This document shows positions 12,001 to 23,100 of a stretch of 64,000 nucleotides of DNA, piece by piece. Below the pieces are notes generated by a model. It was not told where the DNA came from. It saw only the letters and a program-made list of their open reading frames with translations, and searched no databases. Where the stretch lies: positions 2,591,213 through 2,655,212 of the forward strand of contig NW_008705563.1 in assembly GCF_000186865.1 (NCBI RefSeq), in the 5' to 3' direction. The stretch's first letter is position 1. Each line of letters begins with the position of its first letter. Source of the DNA: Aureococcus anophagefferens. Lineage: Eukaryota > Sar > Pelagophyceae > Pelagomonadales > Pelagomonadaceae. A program made the translations under genes and the position numbers.

Positions 12001-15000
12001 AGGGCCGCGCTGGCGTACCAGGAGAGGGCGTCGTCGCCCGTCGACGCGGAGACGACGTCGAGCGCGCCGTCGGAGTCGACGTCGGCGACGTGCACGGACC
12101 GCGCCTGGGCAGCAAAAGGGTGATTCAACGTCGGTTCAACGTGAGTTTTCCGCGCGCGCGCGTTCCGGAAAAAGCATCCATGCTTCGAGACCGCGCCGAG
12201 AGATGATCGCTCGTCCAAAAATTAGCCAAAACGAGTGGGAAACGGCCGAGATATGAGGCTTTGAAGTTTGGAATTTCGCTCTCTTTTGCTGCCCTGGACC
12301 GCGCGTAGGTCGCCGCGGCGTTGATGACGTGCGCCGCGAACGACTGGGCCCCGTCGTTCTCGTACCAGGTCACGGTGTGGTCCGAGTAGGCCGTCGCCGC
12401 GATGTCGACGTCGCCGTCGCCGTCGATGTCGCCCGCGTCGACGCCCGTCGGCAGATCGCCGGCGCCGACGAACCGCTGCGAGAAGGACAGGCCGTTCTTG
12501 CCGTCGTTCTCCCACCAGCTGACGTCGTCGGCGTCCGCGTCGCAGGACAGCACGTCCATGTCCGCGTCGCCGTCGACGTCGTGGACGTAGACGTAGCGCG
12601 GGCCGTCCGCCGAGAGCACGTCGCGCTCCGAGAAGGCCACGGACGTGCACAGCGTCGTCGCCCGGGGCGTCGGCGACGGCGTCGGGCTGAGGGAGTGCGT
12701 CGGTTCGCTGGTCGGCCCGAAGCTCGCCGTCGGCGCGGACGTGGAGCAGTCGTTTTCGTACCACGCGACGACGTCGCCGTTGATGGCGACGGCGACCGCG
12801 TCCACGTCGCCGTCGCCGTCGACGTCGGACGCGACGACGCGGAGGGCGCCATCGAGCGCCCCCTTGGCCACGGAGTGCTCCGCGAAGGACTGGGCCCCGT
12901 CGTTCTCGAACCACGCGACGTCGTCTTCGTACTGCTCCGTCGCGACGAGGTCGAGGTCGCCGTCGTTGTCCATGTCCGCGGCGACGGCCATGGACGCGCC
13001 GTCGAAGGCGGCCGTGACGACGTGGTCGGCGAAGGACTGGGACCCGTCGTTCTCGTACCAGGCCACGACGTCGGAGTAGAAGGACACGGCGACCGCGTCG
13101 ACGTCGCCGTCGCCGTCGACGTCGGCGGCGACGACGTAGCTCAGGTCGTAAGCGTCGCTGATGACGCGCTCGCCGAAGCCCGACGACGCGCCGCAGTCCG
13201 TGGAGCCGGCGTGGAAGGTCGCCCCGCTGTCGTAGGCGTCGTCGTGCGCGACCGTCGCGAGCTCGAGCGTCGCGCAGTCCCAGCTCCCGCCGGACCCGTA
13301 GGCGGCGATGCCGGCGGAGTTCGGGCTGTCGAGGCACCAGTAGGAGACCCCGTTGCTGGCGCTGCAGTAGCTGTCGACGTCGTCGAGGCTGTTGCAGTCG
13401 ACGCCGCTCAGCGCGGTCCCGCCGAGGGAGCACGCGTCGCTCGCGCCGCTCTCGTGCCACGCGAGGCGGTCCGCTATGGCCCCCGAGAGGACGTCGACGT
13501 CGCCGTCGCCGTCGACGTCGATGGCGAAGACGGACGAGGCCTGGTCCGCGGAGTCCGCGATGATCCGCTGTGTAAAGGACTGCGACCCGTCGTTCTCGTG
13601 CCAGGCGATCGTGTCGTCGCTGTAGGACGCCGAGAGGACGTCGACGTCGCCGTCGCCGTCGACGTCGATGGCGAAGACGGCCCGGACGCCGTCCGCGGAC
13701 GCCGTGACGACGCGCGCCGCGAAGGACGCCTTCCCGTCGTTCTCGTACCACGCGACCGTGTCGTCGTTGTAGATCGCCGACAGCGCGTCGACGTCGTCGT
13801 CGCCGTCGACGTCGATGGCGAAGACGGCGTAGGTGTGGTCGGCCGAGTCGGAGATCACGCGCTCCGCGAACGACTGCGCGCCGTCGTTCTCGTGCCACGC
13901 GACCGTGTCGTCGTCGCGCGACGCCGCGAGCACGTCGACGTCGCCGTCGCCGTCCAGATCGACGGCGACGGCGAAGATGGCGCCGATCGCGCCGTCGGTG
14001 ATGACGCGCTCGGCGAAGGCCACGGCGCCGCAGCGGACCGTCGGCCGCGGCGTCGCGAGCGGCGTCGGGAGGAACGTCGACGACGGCGCGGCCGTCGGGC
14101 GCGGCGAGGCCGTCGGCGGCGCCGAGGGCCGCGCCGAGGGTTTGACGGTCGGCGTGCAGCGGCCGGCGTAGAAGATGACGTCGGAGAAGGCAACGTCGCA
14201 GGTCCCGCGCATGGTGTTCGACTCGCGGACCTCGTACCGCACGTCGCCGGCGGCGTTGCCGTAGAGGCAGTCGCCGGCGACCTCGTAGACGGCGTCGGCG
14301 CTGCCGGCCGCGATGGTGACCGTGAGCCAGCCGCCGCCGCCCGCAAAGCCGAAGAGCAGGTCGTCGTCGCAGTCGTTCGACGCGGTGAACCTCATGTAGT
14401 ACTCGGCGCCCTCCGCGGGGAGAAAGTCCGCCATGTCCGCCGTGGACCAGACCGTGTCCCACGCGTCGCCGTCGTAGACGAGCGACGCCGACGACGCGAG
14501 GCCCGCGGCCGCCCACAGATCCTCGCAGCCCGTCGGCGCGAGCGACGGCCGCCGCGTCGGGTCGGGGTCCGTCGGCCGCGGCGTCGGCGGCGGCTGCGTC
14601 GGCCGCGGCGTCGGGTCCGGCGGCGTCGGACCCGGCGTCGGGTCCGGCGCGTCCGTGCCGCAGACGGTGCAGTCGTCGCAGAGGTCTCTCGTCGGGCCGC
14701 TGCCGTCGTCGCACTTGGCGCCGGGCGCCGGCTCGTAGCAGCCGTCGTCGGTGCACTTGGGGCCGCCCGTGTCGTCGCAGGAGCACGTGTACCCTCCCGT
14801 CGTCGCGCCGAAGGTCGGCGCCGCCGTCGTGCCGCACTCGACGCAGTCGTCGCAGAGGTCGTTGCGCGGCGGCGTGCCGTCGTTGCAGTTCCCGCCGGGG
14901 GCCGGGTTGTAGCAGCCGTCGTCGTTGCAGCGCGGCGGGCCGCTGATGGAGGCGCAGTCGCAGAAGGCGCGCGCGAAAGAGCGCTCGTAGCCGAGGACGA

Positions 15001-15031
15001 GAGCCGCCCACAGGAGGGGCAGCCGAAGCAT
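1..15031 (-). CDS. Giant Cys-rich surface protein, FG-GAP and GCC2/GCC3 repeats (3' end off window)
   Basis: Exons read as 15031-12305, 12104-3834, 3622-828 and 746-36, giving at least 4,834 residues; the gene continues past the left edge. The start is the ATG at 15031, followed by a signal peptide (MLRLPLLWAALVLG). Next come two Cys-rich repeats, Pro/Thr linkers, FG-GAP/VCBS repeats (D-x-D-G-D-x-D calcium loops, 'WYENDG'), then dozens of GCC2/GCC3 (ephrin-receptor-like) repeats of the form PAGTYSGSG..C..C..GTY. Four SEA-like modules with 'NYSA..ENIST' lie near 7.6, 5.6, 3.3 and 1.8 kb. The last visible exon has a membrane span (LVSIGLFVIIVVAVAVWWV) and further hydrophobic stretches. It is probably a plasma-membrane adhesin or receptor. 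Introns are introner-derived, and each splice restores the repeat phase. Ligand unknown. Confidence 0.85.
747..819 (-). mobile_element. Short introner-like insertion with perfect 8-bp duplication
   Basis: An 81-bp GT-AG intron (827-747, minus) in the giant gene is flanked by a perfect 8-bp direct repeat, TGTCGAAC on the plus strand (GTTCGACA sense), at 739-746 and 820-827. The donor GT is the first two bases of the left copy; the acceptor AG immediately precedes the right copy. Splicing gives DYMFDSVENRC in frame, whereas read-through hits a stop at 773. Inverted terminal repeats are not obvious, so it may be a deletion derivative or an unrelated family. Confidence 0.6.
3623..3825 (-). mobile_element. 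Introner, class 1 (CTGTGCCGAA termini)
   Basis: A 203-bp element with terminal inverted repeats CTGTGCCGAAAC / GTTTCGGCACAG and a perfect 8-bp target duplication GTGGCCAC at 3615-3622 and 3826-3833. On the minus strand the upstream duplication provides the GT donor and the element end provides CACAG as acceptor. Removing 3833-3623 joins ..SSGGFY to VATTGATAPS.., exactly the repeat pattern of this protein; reading through gives a stop. It is AT-richer than its exons. Confidence 0.9.
12105..12296 (-). mobile_element. Introner, class 2 (CTGGGCAGCAAAAG termini)
   Basis: A 192-bp element with inverted termini CTGGGCAGCAAAAG / CTTTTGCTGCCCTG and a perfect 8-bp duplication GACCGCGC (plus strand) at 12097-12104 and 12297-12304. 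On the sense strand the duplication reads GCGCGGTC, so the intron 12304-12105 is GC-AG. Splicing yields AAATYARSVHVADVD, the correct length and phase for an FG-GAP repeat. The body shares a core with class 1 elements. Confidence 0.88.
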
Positions 15032-15191
15032 GGCTGGTCGCACACTGAGAAGGTGTATTCGTTGCAGTCGTGGCGCAAAAGCATCGTTGAAGGAAACATC
15101 GACCAAAAGAGGCCCCAAGCTGCGGCATGAGCACAGCACATTCCAGGCCTTGAGCTCGAGCGCGCGCCCGCCCCACCGCGCCGCCGACGCC
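15032..15191. promoter_or_regulatory. Divergent intergenic promoter region (160 bp)
   Basis: This 160-bp interval separates the ATG of the giant surface-protein gene (15031, minus) from the best ATG of the CHAT-NB-ARC gene (15192, plus). It must hold both promoters and 5' UTRs unless exons are missing. No TATA box or obvious operator is visible. An in-frame upstream ATG at 15030 would overlap the opposite start codon and is less likely. Confidence 0.5.
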
Positions 15192-18100
15192 ATGGCCGAG
15201 CCGGAGGAGGGCCTCGGCCTCGAGCTCCCCGACGCGCGCGAGTCGCTCGAGCTCAAGGCCGTCGACATCGCGCATTTAGAGACGCAGATCGGCCTGCTCA
15301 TGGATTTGACAGCGGAGCGGTCCACAACGGATATCGACGTCGTAGGTCACGTGAGCCGCGAGTGCCTGGCGCTCCAGCAGCGCCTCGCGTTCACGCTGAA
15401 CAAGAGCTCCGCGGCCGACGACCCGGACGCCGTCGCGGATCTGGTCACGCTCCACGCGCGCGCGACGTCCGCGCTCGAGGCCGCGGGCGTGGACCTGCGG
15501 GGCATCGCGTCGTCGGACCGCGGGAGCGCCGCCGTCGAGGCGGACCCGCGCGGCTGCGACGACGCGTGCGCGCGCGCGTTCCTCCGGGACGTCGAGGCGA
15601 TGCGGTCCGAATCCGACGGCGTCGAGCGCCGCGCGGCGGCGAAGCGCGTCGACGCGGCGCTCGTCGGCGACGGCGCGGCGGCGCTCGCGGCGGCCGCGAC
15701 GCGCGTCGGCGCCCTGGGCGCCCTCGGCGCGGCGCTCGAGGCCGCGGTGGACCGGGGCGAGACCGCCGTCGCCGTGTCGGCGGCGCGCGCGGCGGCGGCC
15801 GTCGTGCCCGCGCTCGCGGAGCCCGGCGCCCTCCTGCGCCACGCGGCGCCGACGCTGCGAGCTTTGCGCGTCGTCCTCGAGCACCGCCGCGGCGGCGACG
15901 ACGCGCACGCGGTCGCGGTCGCCGTCGCGCACCTCTCGGTGCTGCTCCAGCAGGGCTGGGCGACGCACGAGGACGCGCCGGACCCGGCGCGGTCGAGCCG
16001 CGTGCTCGAGCTGCTGGTCGCGGCGACCTGCGACGCCGCGCGGGCCTGCGCGCGCGACGCGTCCGTGGACGGCGACACGGAGGCCGTGACGGCGTTCGCC
16101 GTCGCCAATCTGTCGGCTCTGCGGGGCGCGCGCGTGGAGCTCGCGCGCGCGGGCGCCCTCGAGGTGCTCGCGACCTGGCTCGCGAAGCGGCCCCTGTCGG
16201 AGCTCCACCGCCACGCGGCCGCGGCCGTGCGGCGCCTGAGCGGCGCGGGCGACGAGAGCGACCTGGCGCTGCACCCGGACGGCGGCGACGTCTTCGCGCG
16301 CGGCTGGCTCGACGCGAAGCTCACGGACGCCAACTCCGGTCTCTTGGCGGCGCTGGCGCCCCTGTCGCGCGCGCCCGTGGCGGCGATCCGCGGCCACGTC
16401 GCCGCGGCGCTGAGCGAGCTCGTGCGGCGGCCGCCGAACCGCGCGGCGGTCGTCGAGGCGCGCGGCGTCGGCGCGCTGCTCGACGTGCTCCACCGCTGCG
16501 CCGTGGACCTCCTCGCGCCGCCGCGGCGCGTCGAGGCCGCGGACCTCGCGGAGCGGGCCATCCAGGCGCTCTGCTCGCTGGCGCCGGAGCAGCTGCCGCA
16601 CGGCCGCGAGGACTCGACGGGGAGCCAGAGTTCGTTGGACGCGGCGCCCATCTCGCTGCGGAGCGACGACCGGCCGCGGAGCGTCGCCGCGGACCTCGTG
16701 GACCGCCGCGCGCTGCCGTCGATCGTCGCGGCGTTGGCGCACGCGAGCCCGCGGTCGCCGCTGCGCCTCGCGGCCGCGCGGTGCCTCGCGCTCCTCAGCG
16801 AGGAGGACGCGGGCTGCGGCAACAAGCGCTGCGCCATGTTCTTCGAGGCCGTGGCCACCGTCGGCGAGGACGGGCCGGAGACGACGACGAGCGAGCGCGA
16901 CGTCGTCCTCGCGCCCGTGGACGCGCTCCTGTTGCTCGGCGGGTCTTTGGACCACTCGGACGACGGCGGCCACGCGCGGCGCTACTCGTCCGACGGCTCG
17001 AACTTCGAGGCCTTCGAGCAGCGGAGTTTACGGCGCGCGGACGCGCGCGAGGCCGCGCACGCGTGCTACGCGCTCGCGAACCTCGCGGCGCGGCCCGAGC
17101 TCGCGAGCCGCCTCGCCTGGGAGCGCGGCGCCCTGCCCGTGCTCCTCCACCTCCACCGGTCGCGGCGCAGGCCGCTCCAGGCGCGGGCCATGCGCGCGCT
17201 CGCGTCGCTCGCTTTACCGCTCGTGAGCTACCCGGCGCGCGACGCCAACTACGGCGACGCGGTCCTGGACGAGGGCGCGGCGGCGGCGGCGGCGCTGGCC
17301 GTCGTGCGGGCCGTGCTGGCGACGCTGCGCGACGACGAGGGCGAGCGCGCGGACGCGGACGCGCGCGAGCTAACCTACGAGGCCGTGCGCTGCGTCAAGA
17401 ACCTCGCCTTCGCCGCGCCGCTCCGCACGCCCCTCATCGGCGGCGCCCTGAAGCGGCTCCTGGGCGTGGCCATGCACGGCGCGCACGAGCCGCGGCTCCG
17501 GGCGCTGGCCGAGGCGACGCTCGTCGCGCTCGGACTCGACGGCGGCGCGCGCGATCTCGAGCTCTGCGGCAACGACGCGCGCTTGCTCGAGGAGTTCGTG
17601 GAGATGCGCGCGAGCTTGGATCTGCAGGTTCAGCTTAGCGCCGACTTCTCGCGCGCGCGGCGCGACGCGTGGCCGTCCATCGAGCACGCGGCCGCCGCGG
17701 ACGACGACGACGGCGGCGCCGCGGGCGACGACGCGGTCGCGCGGCGGTCCGAGGAGGGCGAGGACACGACGGACATCGTCGCCGCGTTCCGCGCGCGGGC
17801 CCTGTCGCCGGGCACGCCGCTGGACTTGTTGAAGGGCAAGGTCAAGGAGGTGCTCCTGAACCCGCACCTCGCGGCGCTGAATCAGCTGAAGGCGGGCGGC
17901 CTCTTCCTCCGCTGCGCGTCCGCCGACGACGACGCCATCGTCGCGGCCGACGACGACTGGCAGACGGACGTGCTCGTCGTCGCGTCTCCCCTCGCGCCGA
18001 CGCGGCCCGTCGCGCGGTCCGCGTCGCGGTCCGCGTCCACGCCGACGACGCCGCACAAGTCCGCGCGCGACGACGACGACGGCGTCGAGGACGCCGCCGC

Positions 18101-21100
18101 GCGGCTCCCGCGCTGGTGGAGCTCGGAGCGGCGCGCCTGGCCGCCGCTCACGGCCGCGGCGGAGCCCGCGCCCGAGGAGGCCGACGACGCCGAGGGCGGC
18201 ACGCCCGACGGGTCGTCGAGTTCCCCCCGCCGGTCGACGCAGCTCGTCGCGCGCCAGGCGTCCTACGTGGACCCGGCGCGGCGCACGCCGGCCTTCCGCG
18301 CGGCGAACCGCGGCGAGCCGCCGCCGGAGCTCGCGCGCCACCTCGCGAAGCACTTTCCCTCGCAGCTACAGCGGCGCCGCGTCGCGCCGTTGCACCGGCC
18401 GCCCCGGGGCCCCTTCCCCTGGGCCGTGGGGCCCTGCGCCTGGCCCAAGACCCTGGTGCTGCCCGCGCGGCGCTACTTCTCCTTCCGGCGCGAGGCGCGG
18501 GTCATCTCGAAGCTCATGGACCACGACGCGTGCTCCGCGGGCCGGGGCTCGTACGGCGTTTTGTTCCGCGACTCGCGGTTCGCGGGCGAGTTCTCCGAGT
18601 CGCTCGGCGGTTTCCTGGCGCGCCAGCCGCGGGTCCAAAGCATCTGCTTCTCGTCCACGGCGTCGCCGGACGCCGCGGGCGACGACGAGGGGCCCGCGTC
18701 GCTGTTCGGCGGCGCCGCGGGCGCGCCGGCGACGACGGGTCTCGCGTACCTCGTCGGGAGTTTGCCCGCGTCCGTCGAGGCCGTCACGCTGGACCGCGCG
18801 TTGGGGAGAGACGGCCTGCAGATCTTGGGCATCCTCCTGCGGACGGCGGAGGAGCGGCGGCGCATGGCGGCCAAGGACTGGGACCGCGACGACGCGTCCG
18901 TCGGCGTGTCCGGCGGGCCCGCGTTAGGGTTCCTGGCCGTGCGGAACCACGACCACCTCGGGCCCGACGACTTCGCGTCGCTGGGGCTCTACGTGTCGAC
19001 CTGCGTCGCGTCGCCCTGGACGTCGTCGAGCCCGGGGCCCGCGCGGCTCCGGAGCCTCGCGTACCTCGACCTCTCGGGCAACAAGCTCGGCGACGCGGCC
19101 GCGGCGACGTTTTTGAGAGCTTTGGACCGCGACGACGCGTCGGTGACGGCGCTGGACCTGTCGGGCAACGCGCTGGGCGCCTTCGCCAAGGCGAGCCTCG
19201 ACCAGTTGGTTAGGGAGGAGGCGGCGCGCGTCGCGACGCCGACGGAGGTCGCGCCGCCGGAGCCGCCGCGGCGCGGCTGCCTCTTCCGCGGGCGCCTGCG
19301 CTACCTGTCCCTGGCGAACAACGGCCTCGGGCCCCGGGCCGCGGCGCGCCTGCTGCGGGGGCTCGTCGCGGACTGCGCGCCGGGCGCGTCCTTGCGGGGT
19401 CTGAACCTGCGCGGGTCGTCGTTCGGCCCGCCGTGCGCCATCGGCGCGCTCGCGGCGCTGGGCGCGGCGCTGAAGCTCCTCGCGGCGAACCCCGGGCGCC
19501 TCGAGGAGCTGGATCTCGACGCCTGCCGCCTGCCCGGCGACTGCGCGAAGGACCTCATCGCGGGGCTCGTCGAGGGCCGCGCGCGGTCGCAGCAGGACGC
19601 CGCGCACCGCGCGGCGCTCGAGGACGAGGACCACGAGTCCGACGGCGACGCGCTGGCGCTCGACGACGAGTCCGACGCCCACGAGTCCGAGTCCGACGGC
19701 GACGCGACGGACGGCGAGCACCGCGAGCCGCCGTCGACGCCGCCGGGCGCCGCGGCGCGGCCGCGGCCGCGGCGGTCCGCGCTCGCCTTCGTGCGCGTCG
19801 CCGTCGGNNNNNNNNNNNNNNNNNNNNNNNNNNNNNNNNNNNNNNNNNNNNNNNNNNNNNNNNNNNNNNNNNNNNNNNNNNNNNNNNNNNNNNNNNNNNN
19901 NNNNNNNNNNNNNNNNNNNNNNNNNNNNNNNNNNNNNNNNNNNNNNNNNNNNNNNNNNNNNNNNNNNNNNNNNNNNNNNNNNNNNNNNNNNNNNNNNNNN
20001 NNNNNNNNNNNNNNNNNNNNATTTTTGGACGAATCGATTGCTCTCGTCGAGTTCTCGAAGCAGAGCCGAAGAGCTTGCGTCGGACTTTTCAAATACGCGC
20101 ACATTGAAGTCGGGTTCAAGATTTGATTTCCACACAGGCCGCCGCCGGTCTTCGCGTGCCTCTTCGCGGCGCCTTTGGCTTGGCAGGACGCGTCCGGCGA
20201 CCTCCACGGCATCGAGGCGCTGGACGCCGACGCGGAGCGCAACGCCATCTCGACGGCGCTCGAGGACCGGCGGTCGTGCCGCGACGCGAAGGACCGCGTC
20301 GACCTGTCGTTCGAGGCCGCGACGACGGACGCGCTCCAGTCGGCGATCACGCGGGGCTGCGCGGCGCTCCACTACAGCGGCCACGGCCACCCGCAGTGTC
20401 TGACCTTCGAGGACGGCCGCGGCGGCCTCCAGCCCGTGCCGCCGTCGCAGCTCCGGTCGCTGGTGGCGCGAAGGCCCCCAAAGCTCGCGGTCGTCTCCGC
20501 GTGCCACAGCCGCCGCGCGGCGGACGCGCTGGTCGAGGCGGGCTGCGCCCACGTCGTCGCCGTGAGTTTGGACGCGCCGCTCCTGGACGCGGCGGCCGTG
20601 GCCTTCACGCGCGCGTTCTACCTCGCGCTCGCCGTCGGCGACACGGTCGCCGCGGCGTTCTCCGTGGGCGTCGAGGCCGTCGCCGCGTCGCCGCGCGTCG
20701 CGGGGGCGGCGTCGGACGCGGGCAAGGGCGACAAGTTCGAGCTGCTGCCGCTGGGCGGGGACCACGACGAGGCCGTCTTCCCGCTCGGCCGCGGCCGCGG
20801 CTGGCGCATCGCGCGGCGCGGCGACGCGGCGCCGCCGGCGCCCTGGCCGCCGCGGCGGACGCTCCCGGCGACGGCGCCGCGGCCGCCCGACGACTTCTTG
20901 GGGCGCGAGGTCGACGCCTTCAAGGTCCTGGACGCGCTCGCGCGGAAGCGGCGGCTCACGGTCGTCGTGGGACCGCACGGCGTCGGCAAGAGCGCGCTCG
21001 CCGCGTTCTGCGCCGAGTACGCGGACGCGCGGGACCTCTTTTCGCGCGTGCTCGTGGTGCGCCCGACGCTGCCGGCGTCGCTCCAGGACCTCGAGGCGCT

Positions 21101-21605
21101 GCTGCGCGACGCCGCGGGGCCCGAGCGCCTCAGCGACGACGAGTCCTACCTGCTCGTGCTCGACGGCGCGGAGAAGGCGGACCCGAGCGACGTCAAGCTC
21201 TTCCTGGCCAAGTGCCTCGACGACCACACGAACCTGTGCGCGTTGGTGTCGAAGCGCACGGGTCTGGACCGGCCCGAGGAGCACGTCATCCCGCTCGGCC
21301 CGCTCGGGCTCAAGCACGCGGCGCGGCTCTTCGCGCGCCAGTGCCCGCTGCTCCACACGGCCAACGACCGCCGCAAGTTCACGAGCGCCCTCCTCACGCA
21401 CGCCGACGCGCCGGACGTCCTCGGCGCGGGGCTGCCGGGCGCCATCGTCGCGTCTGCGTTCTCGGCGTCACGCGCGGACCTCGAGCGCATCCTCAGCCGC
21501 GCGACGGCGTCCCCGCTCCCGGGCGGCGCGTCGTCGTCGAGCCCCTTCACGCCCATCCGCGGCGGCGGCCTGAGCTCGGGCTTCAGCACGCCGGGGGGGG
21601 ACTAA
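15192..21605 (+). CDS. ARM-LRR-CHAT-NB-ARC protein (NLR-like, caspase-family protease)
   Basis: Exon 1 starts at ATG 15192 in good context and runs into an assembly gap at 19808; the last exon resumes at 20138 after an introner and ends at 21605. Order: ARM-type helical repeats (about residues 100-850), a low-complexity middle, RNI-like leucine-rich repeats (LAYLDLSGNKLG, LRYLSLANNGLG; about 1290-1470), an acidic linker, then in the last exon a CHAT protease domain with the His motif YSGHGH and Cys motif SACHS, and a STAND ATPase with entry motif FLGRE, Walker A GPHGVGKSA, Walker B LLVLDGAE and a GLPL-like GLPGAI. Both catalytic residues are kept. CHAT proteins are caspase relatives, and NB-ARC proteins switch on by oligomerising. 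A role in sensing and regulated proteolysis or cell death is inferred. Confidence 0.85.
19808..20020. other. Assembly gap (213 N)
   Basis: A run of N hides the end of exon 1 and the 5' part of an introner in the CHAT-NB-ARC gene. The exact exon boundary and a few residues between the LRR/acidic region and the CHAT domain are unknown. Gaps at introners are expected because they are near-identical dispersed repeats. Confidence 0.99.
20021..20137 (+). mobile_element. Introner, class 1, 5' part lost in gap
   Basis: The 117 visible bases match the 3' half of the class 1 introners at 3623 and 45715 (atttttggacgaatcgattg, gagttctcgaag, cacattgaagtcgggttca) and end in CCACACAG, followed by the exon. 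The acceptor AG at 20136-20137 opens an exon reading PPPVFACLFAAPLAWQD into the CHAT domain. The donor side and target duplication lie in the gap. Confidence 0.8.
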
Positions 21606-21672
21606 TGTTCGTTTGGGGAGGCGTACTAGTACTTAGAGCTAGAGGCTAGGTAAGCCTCACGAGGTTTTTGAG

Positions 21673-22000
21673 CGATTTTGCTTAGCCGCGGCGCAGGGAA
21701 GGACCGAAGGGGGAGAGAACAGCGAAGGGGGGCGTAGGGAAGCGTCACGGGAGGACACGACTAGGGCGGAGGCGTACGCGAGCACGGCGACGAAGAGGGC
21801 ACGATTTTGCTTAGCCGCGGCGCAGGGAAGGACCGAAGGGGGAGAGAACAGCGAAGGGGGGCGTAGGGAAGCGTCACGGGAGGACACGACTAGGGCGGAG
21901 GCGTACGCGAGCACGGCGACGAAGAGGGCACGATTTTGCTTAGCCGCGGCGCAGGGAAGGACCGAAGGGGGACGATTTTGCCTTTGCGAGCGCGCGAGAG
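21673..22000. repeat. 129-bp tandem repeat upstream of MYND gene
   Basis: A unit starting cgattttgcttagccgcgg begins at 21673 and 21802 (period 129 bp) with a partial third copy at 21931 and a stub at 21973. It fills most of the stretch between the CHAT gene stop (21605) and the MYND gene start (22042). A single copy of the first about 45 bases also occurs at about 23345, upstream of the second MYND gene, so the unit probably includes promoter or 5' UTR sequence of this family. Confidence 0.85.
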
Positions 22001-22041
22001 TCGAGTCGAGTGCTGTGCGGCGATAGGACGCGCGCCAAGTC

Positions 22042-23094
22042 ATGTCGTGGCAGGAGAAGAAGTTGGAGTATGAGAATCGCATGGCCCGAGCGAGGGGCAA
22101 AAAGCTCGACACTCTCAAGACCTGCACGATCTGCGGCGCCGACAAAGCCAAGGCGTGCAAAGGATGCGGCACGACGGCCTACTGTTCGACGGACTGTCAA
22201 CGCATCGACTGGCGCGACCGGGGCCACCGGAAGGTATGCAAGAAGATCCAAGCCGCGGCGGCGGCGCGGGCGGAAGCACCCACGCCCCCGCCGTCGCCCC
22301 CGCGGGACGTGTTCTACGGCCCCGCGCCGCGGTCGCACGCCGACGCGGTCCGCGCGCGCATCGCGGCGGAGCACGAGGCGGCACGGGCGCGGCGCGAGGC
22401 GAACCCGGAGCGGGAGCCGCTGTCGGCACGGCTCGGGTCGCGGTGCCCGATCTGCCTCGAGGAGTGGGACGTGAATACGAAGAACGTGTTTCGCGTCTGT
22501 TGCTGCCGGAGGGTCTGCCAATCGTGCAGTCGCAAGATCGGCACCGACGCGTGTCCCCTCTGTCGTGTACCATGCGCAAAATCCAATGCGGAGCACCTCG
22601 CGCGTCTTCGCCGCCATGTGGAGAACGAGGTGCCGGAAGCGATTACGTTTTTGGGAATTGCATACCGCGAAGGTCGGTTTGGCCTCGTGAAATCCGATAA
22701 GAAAGCCGCGAAGATTTACCGGCGCGCTGTGGAGCTCGGCGACGTGGACGCGATGCCATTTCTGGGGGAAATGTACGGGAATGGACTCGGCGTCAAGCTG
22801 GACAAGAAGAAGAAGGAGCGGCTGTATCGCATGGCCGCAGATCGGGGCTCCGCGTTCGCGCAATACAATTTAGGGACTTTCCTTCATTTCGAGGAGAAAT
22901 TTGAAGAAGCGTTCCGGTACTATGTGCTCGCGGCGAATCAAGGCCATACCGAGGGAGAGCATGGCCTTGGCTATTGTTACAGGCTCGGAAGAGGCACGGA
23001 AGTCGACCTCGGCAAAGCCAGATACTGGCTCGAGCGCGCTGCTGCCAAGGGCCACGAGGCAGCTACAAGGAGCCTCGCGAGTCTCGACGCCTAA
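22042..23094 (+). CDS. MYND / RING-like / Sel1-repeat protein, copy 1
   Basis: 350 residues, single exon. An N-terminal zf-MYND finger (about residues 28-66: CTICGADKAKACKGCGTTAY, then CSTDCQ and HRKVC) is followed by a Pro-rich linker, a RING-like cluster (about 147-182: CPICLEEW .. CCCRRVCQSC .. CPLC), then Sel1/TPR-like repeats (about 195-345: AAKIYRRAVELGDVDAM, RLYRMAADRGSAFAQYNLG). MYND and Sel1 modules mediate protein contacts, and the RING-like cluster suggests ubiquitin ligase activity; substrate unknown. It is a close paralogue of the genes at 23450 and 36735. The flanks hold family-specific repeats. Confidence 0.85.
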   Translation: MSWQEKKLEYENRMARARGKKLDTLKTCTICGADKAKACKGCGTTAYCSTDCQRIDWRDRGHRKVCKKIQAAAAARAEAPTPPPSPPRDVFYGPAPRSHADAVRARIAAEHEAARARREANPEREPLSARLGSRCPICLEEWDVNTKNVFRVCCCRRVCQSCSRKIGTDACPLCRVPCAKSNAEHLARLRRHVENEVPEAITFLGIAYREGRFGLVKSDKKAAKIYRRAVELGDVDAMPFLGEMYGNGLGVKLDKKKKERLYRMAADRGSAFAQYNLGTFLHFEEKFEEAFRYYVLAANQGHTEGEHGLGYCYRLGRGTEVDLGKARYWLERAAAKGHEAATRSLASLDA

Positions 23095-23100
23095 CAATCT

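Noticed and set aside
12329..15130. A 933-codon plus-strand frame opposite the FG-GAP exon
   Set aside because: It is rich in Arg/Val/Asp and is the mirror of the D-x-D-G-D repeats; the sense strand has a signal peptide and clear FG-GAP motifs.
15030..15191. Upstream in-frame ATG at 15030 for the CHAT-NB-ARC gene
   Set aside because: It would overlap the opposite gene's start codon and add a segment without coding character; ATG 15192 has better context and starts an acidic, conserved-looking N-terminus.
21673..22000. Regular repeats considered as a CRISPR-like array
   Set aside because: The 129-bp units are contiguous tandem copies without spacers, in a eukaryotic genome.
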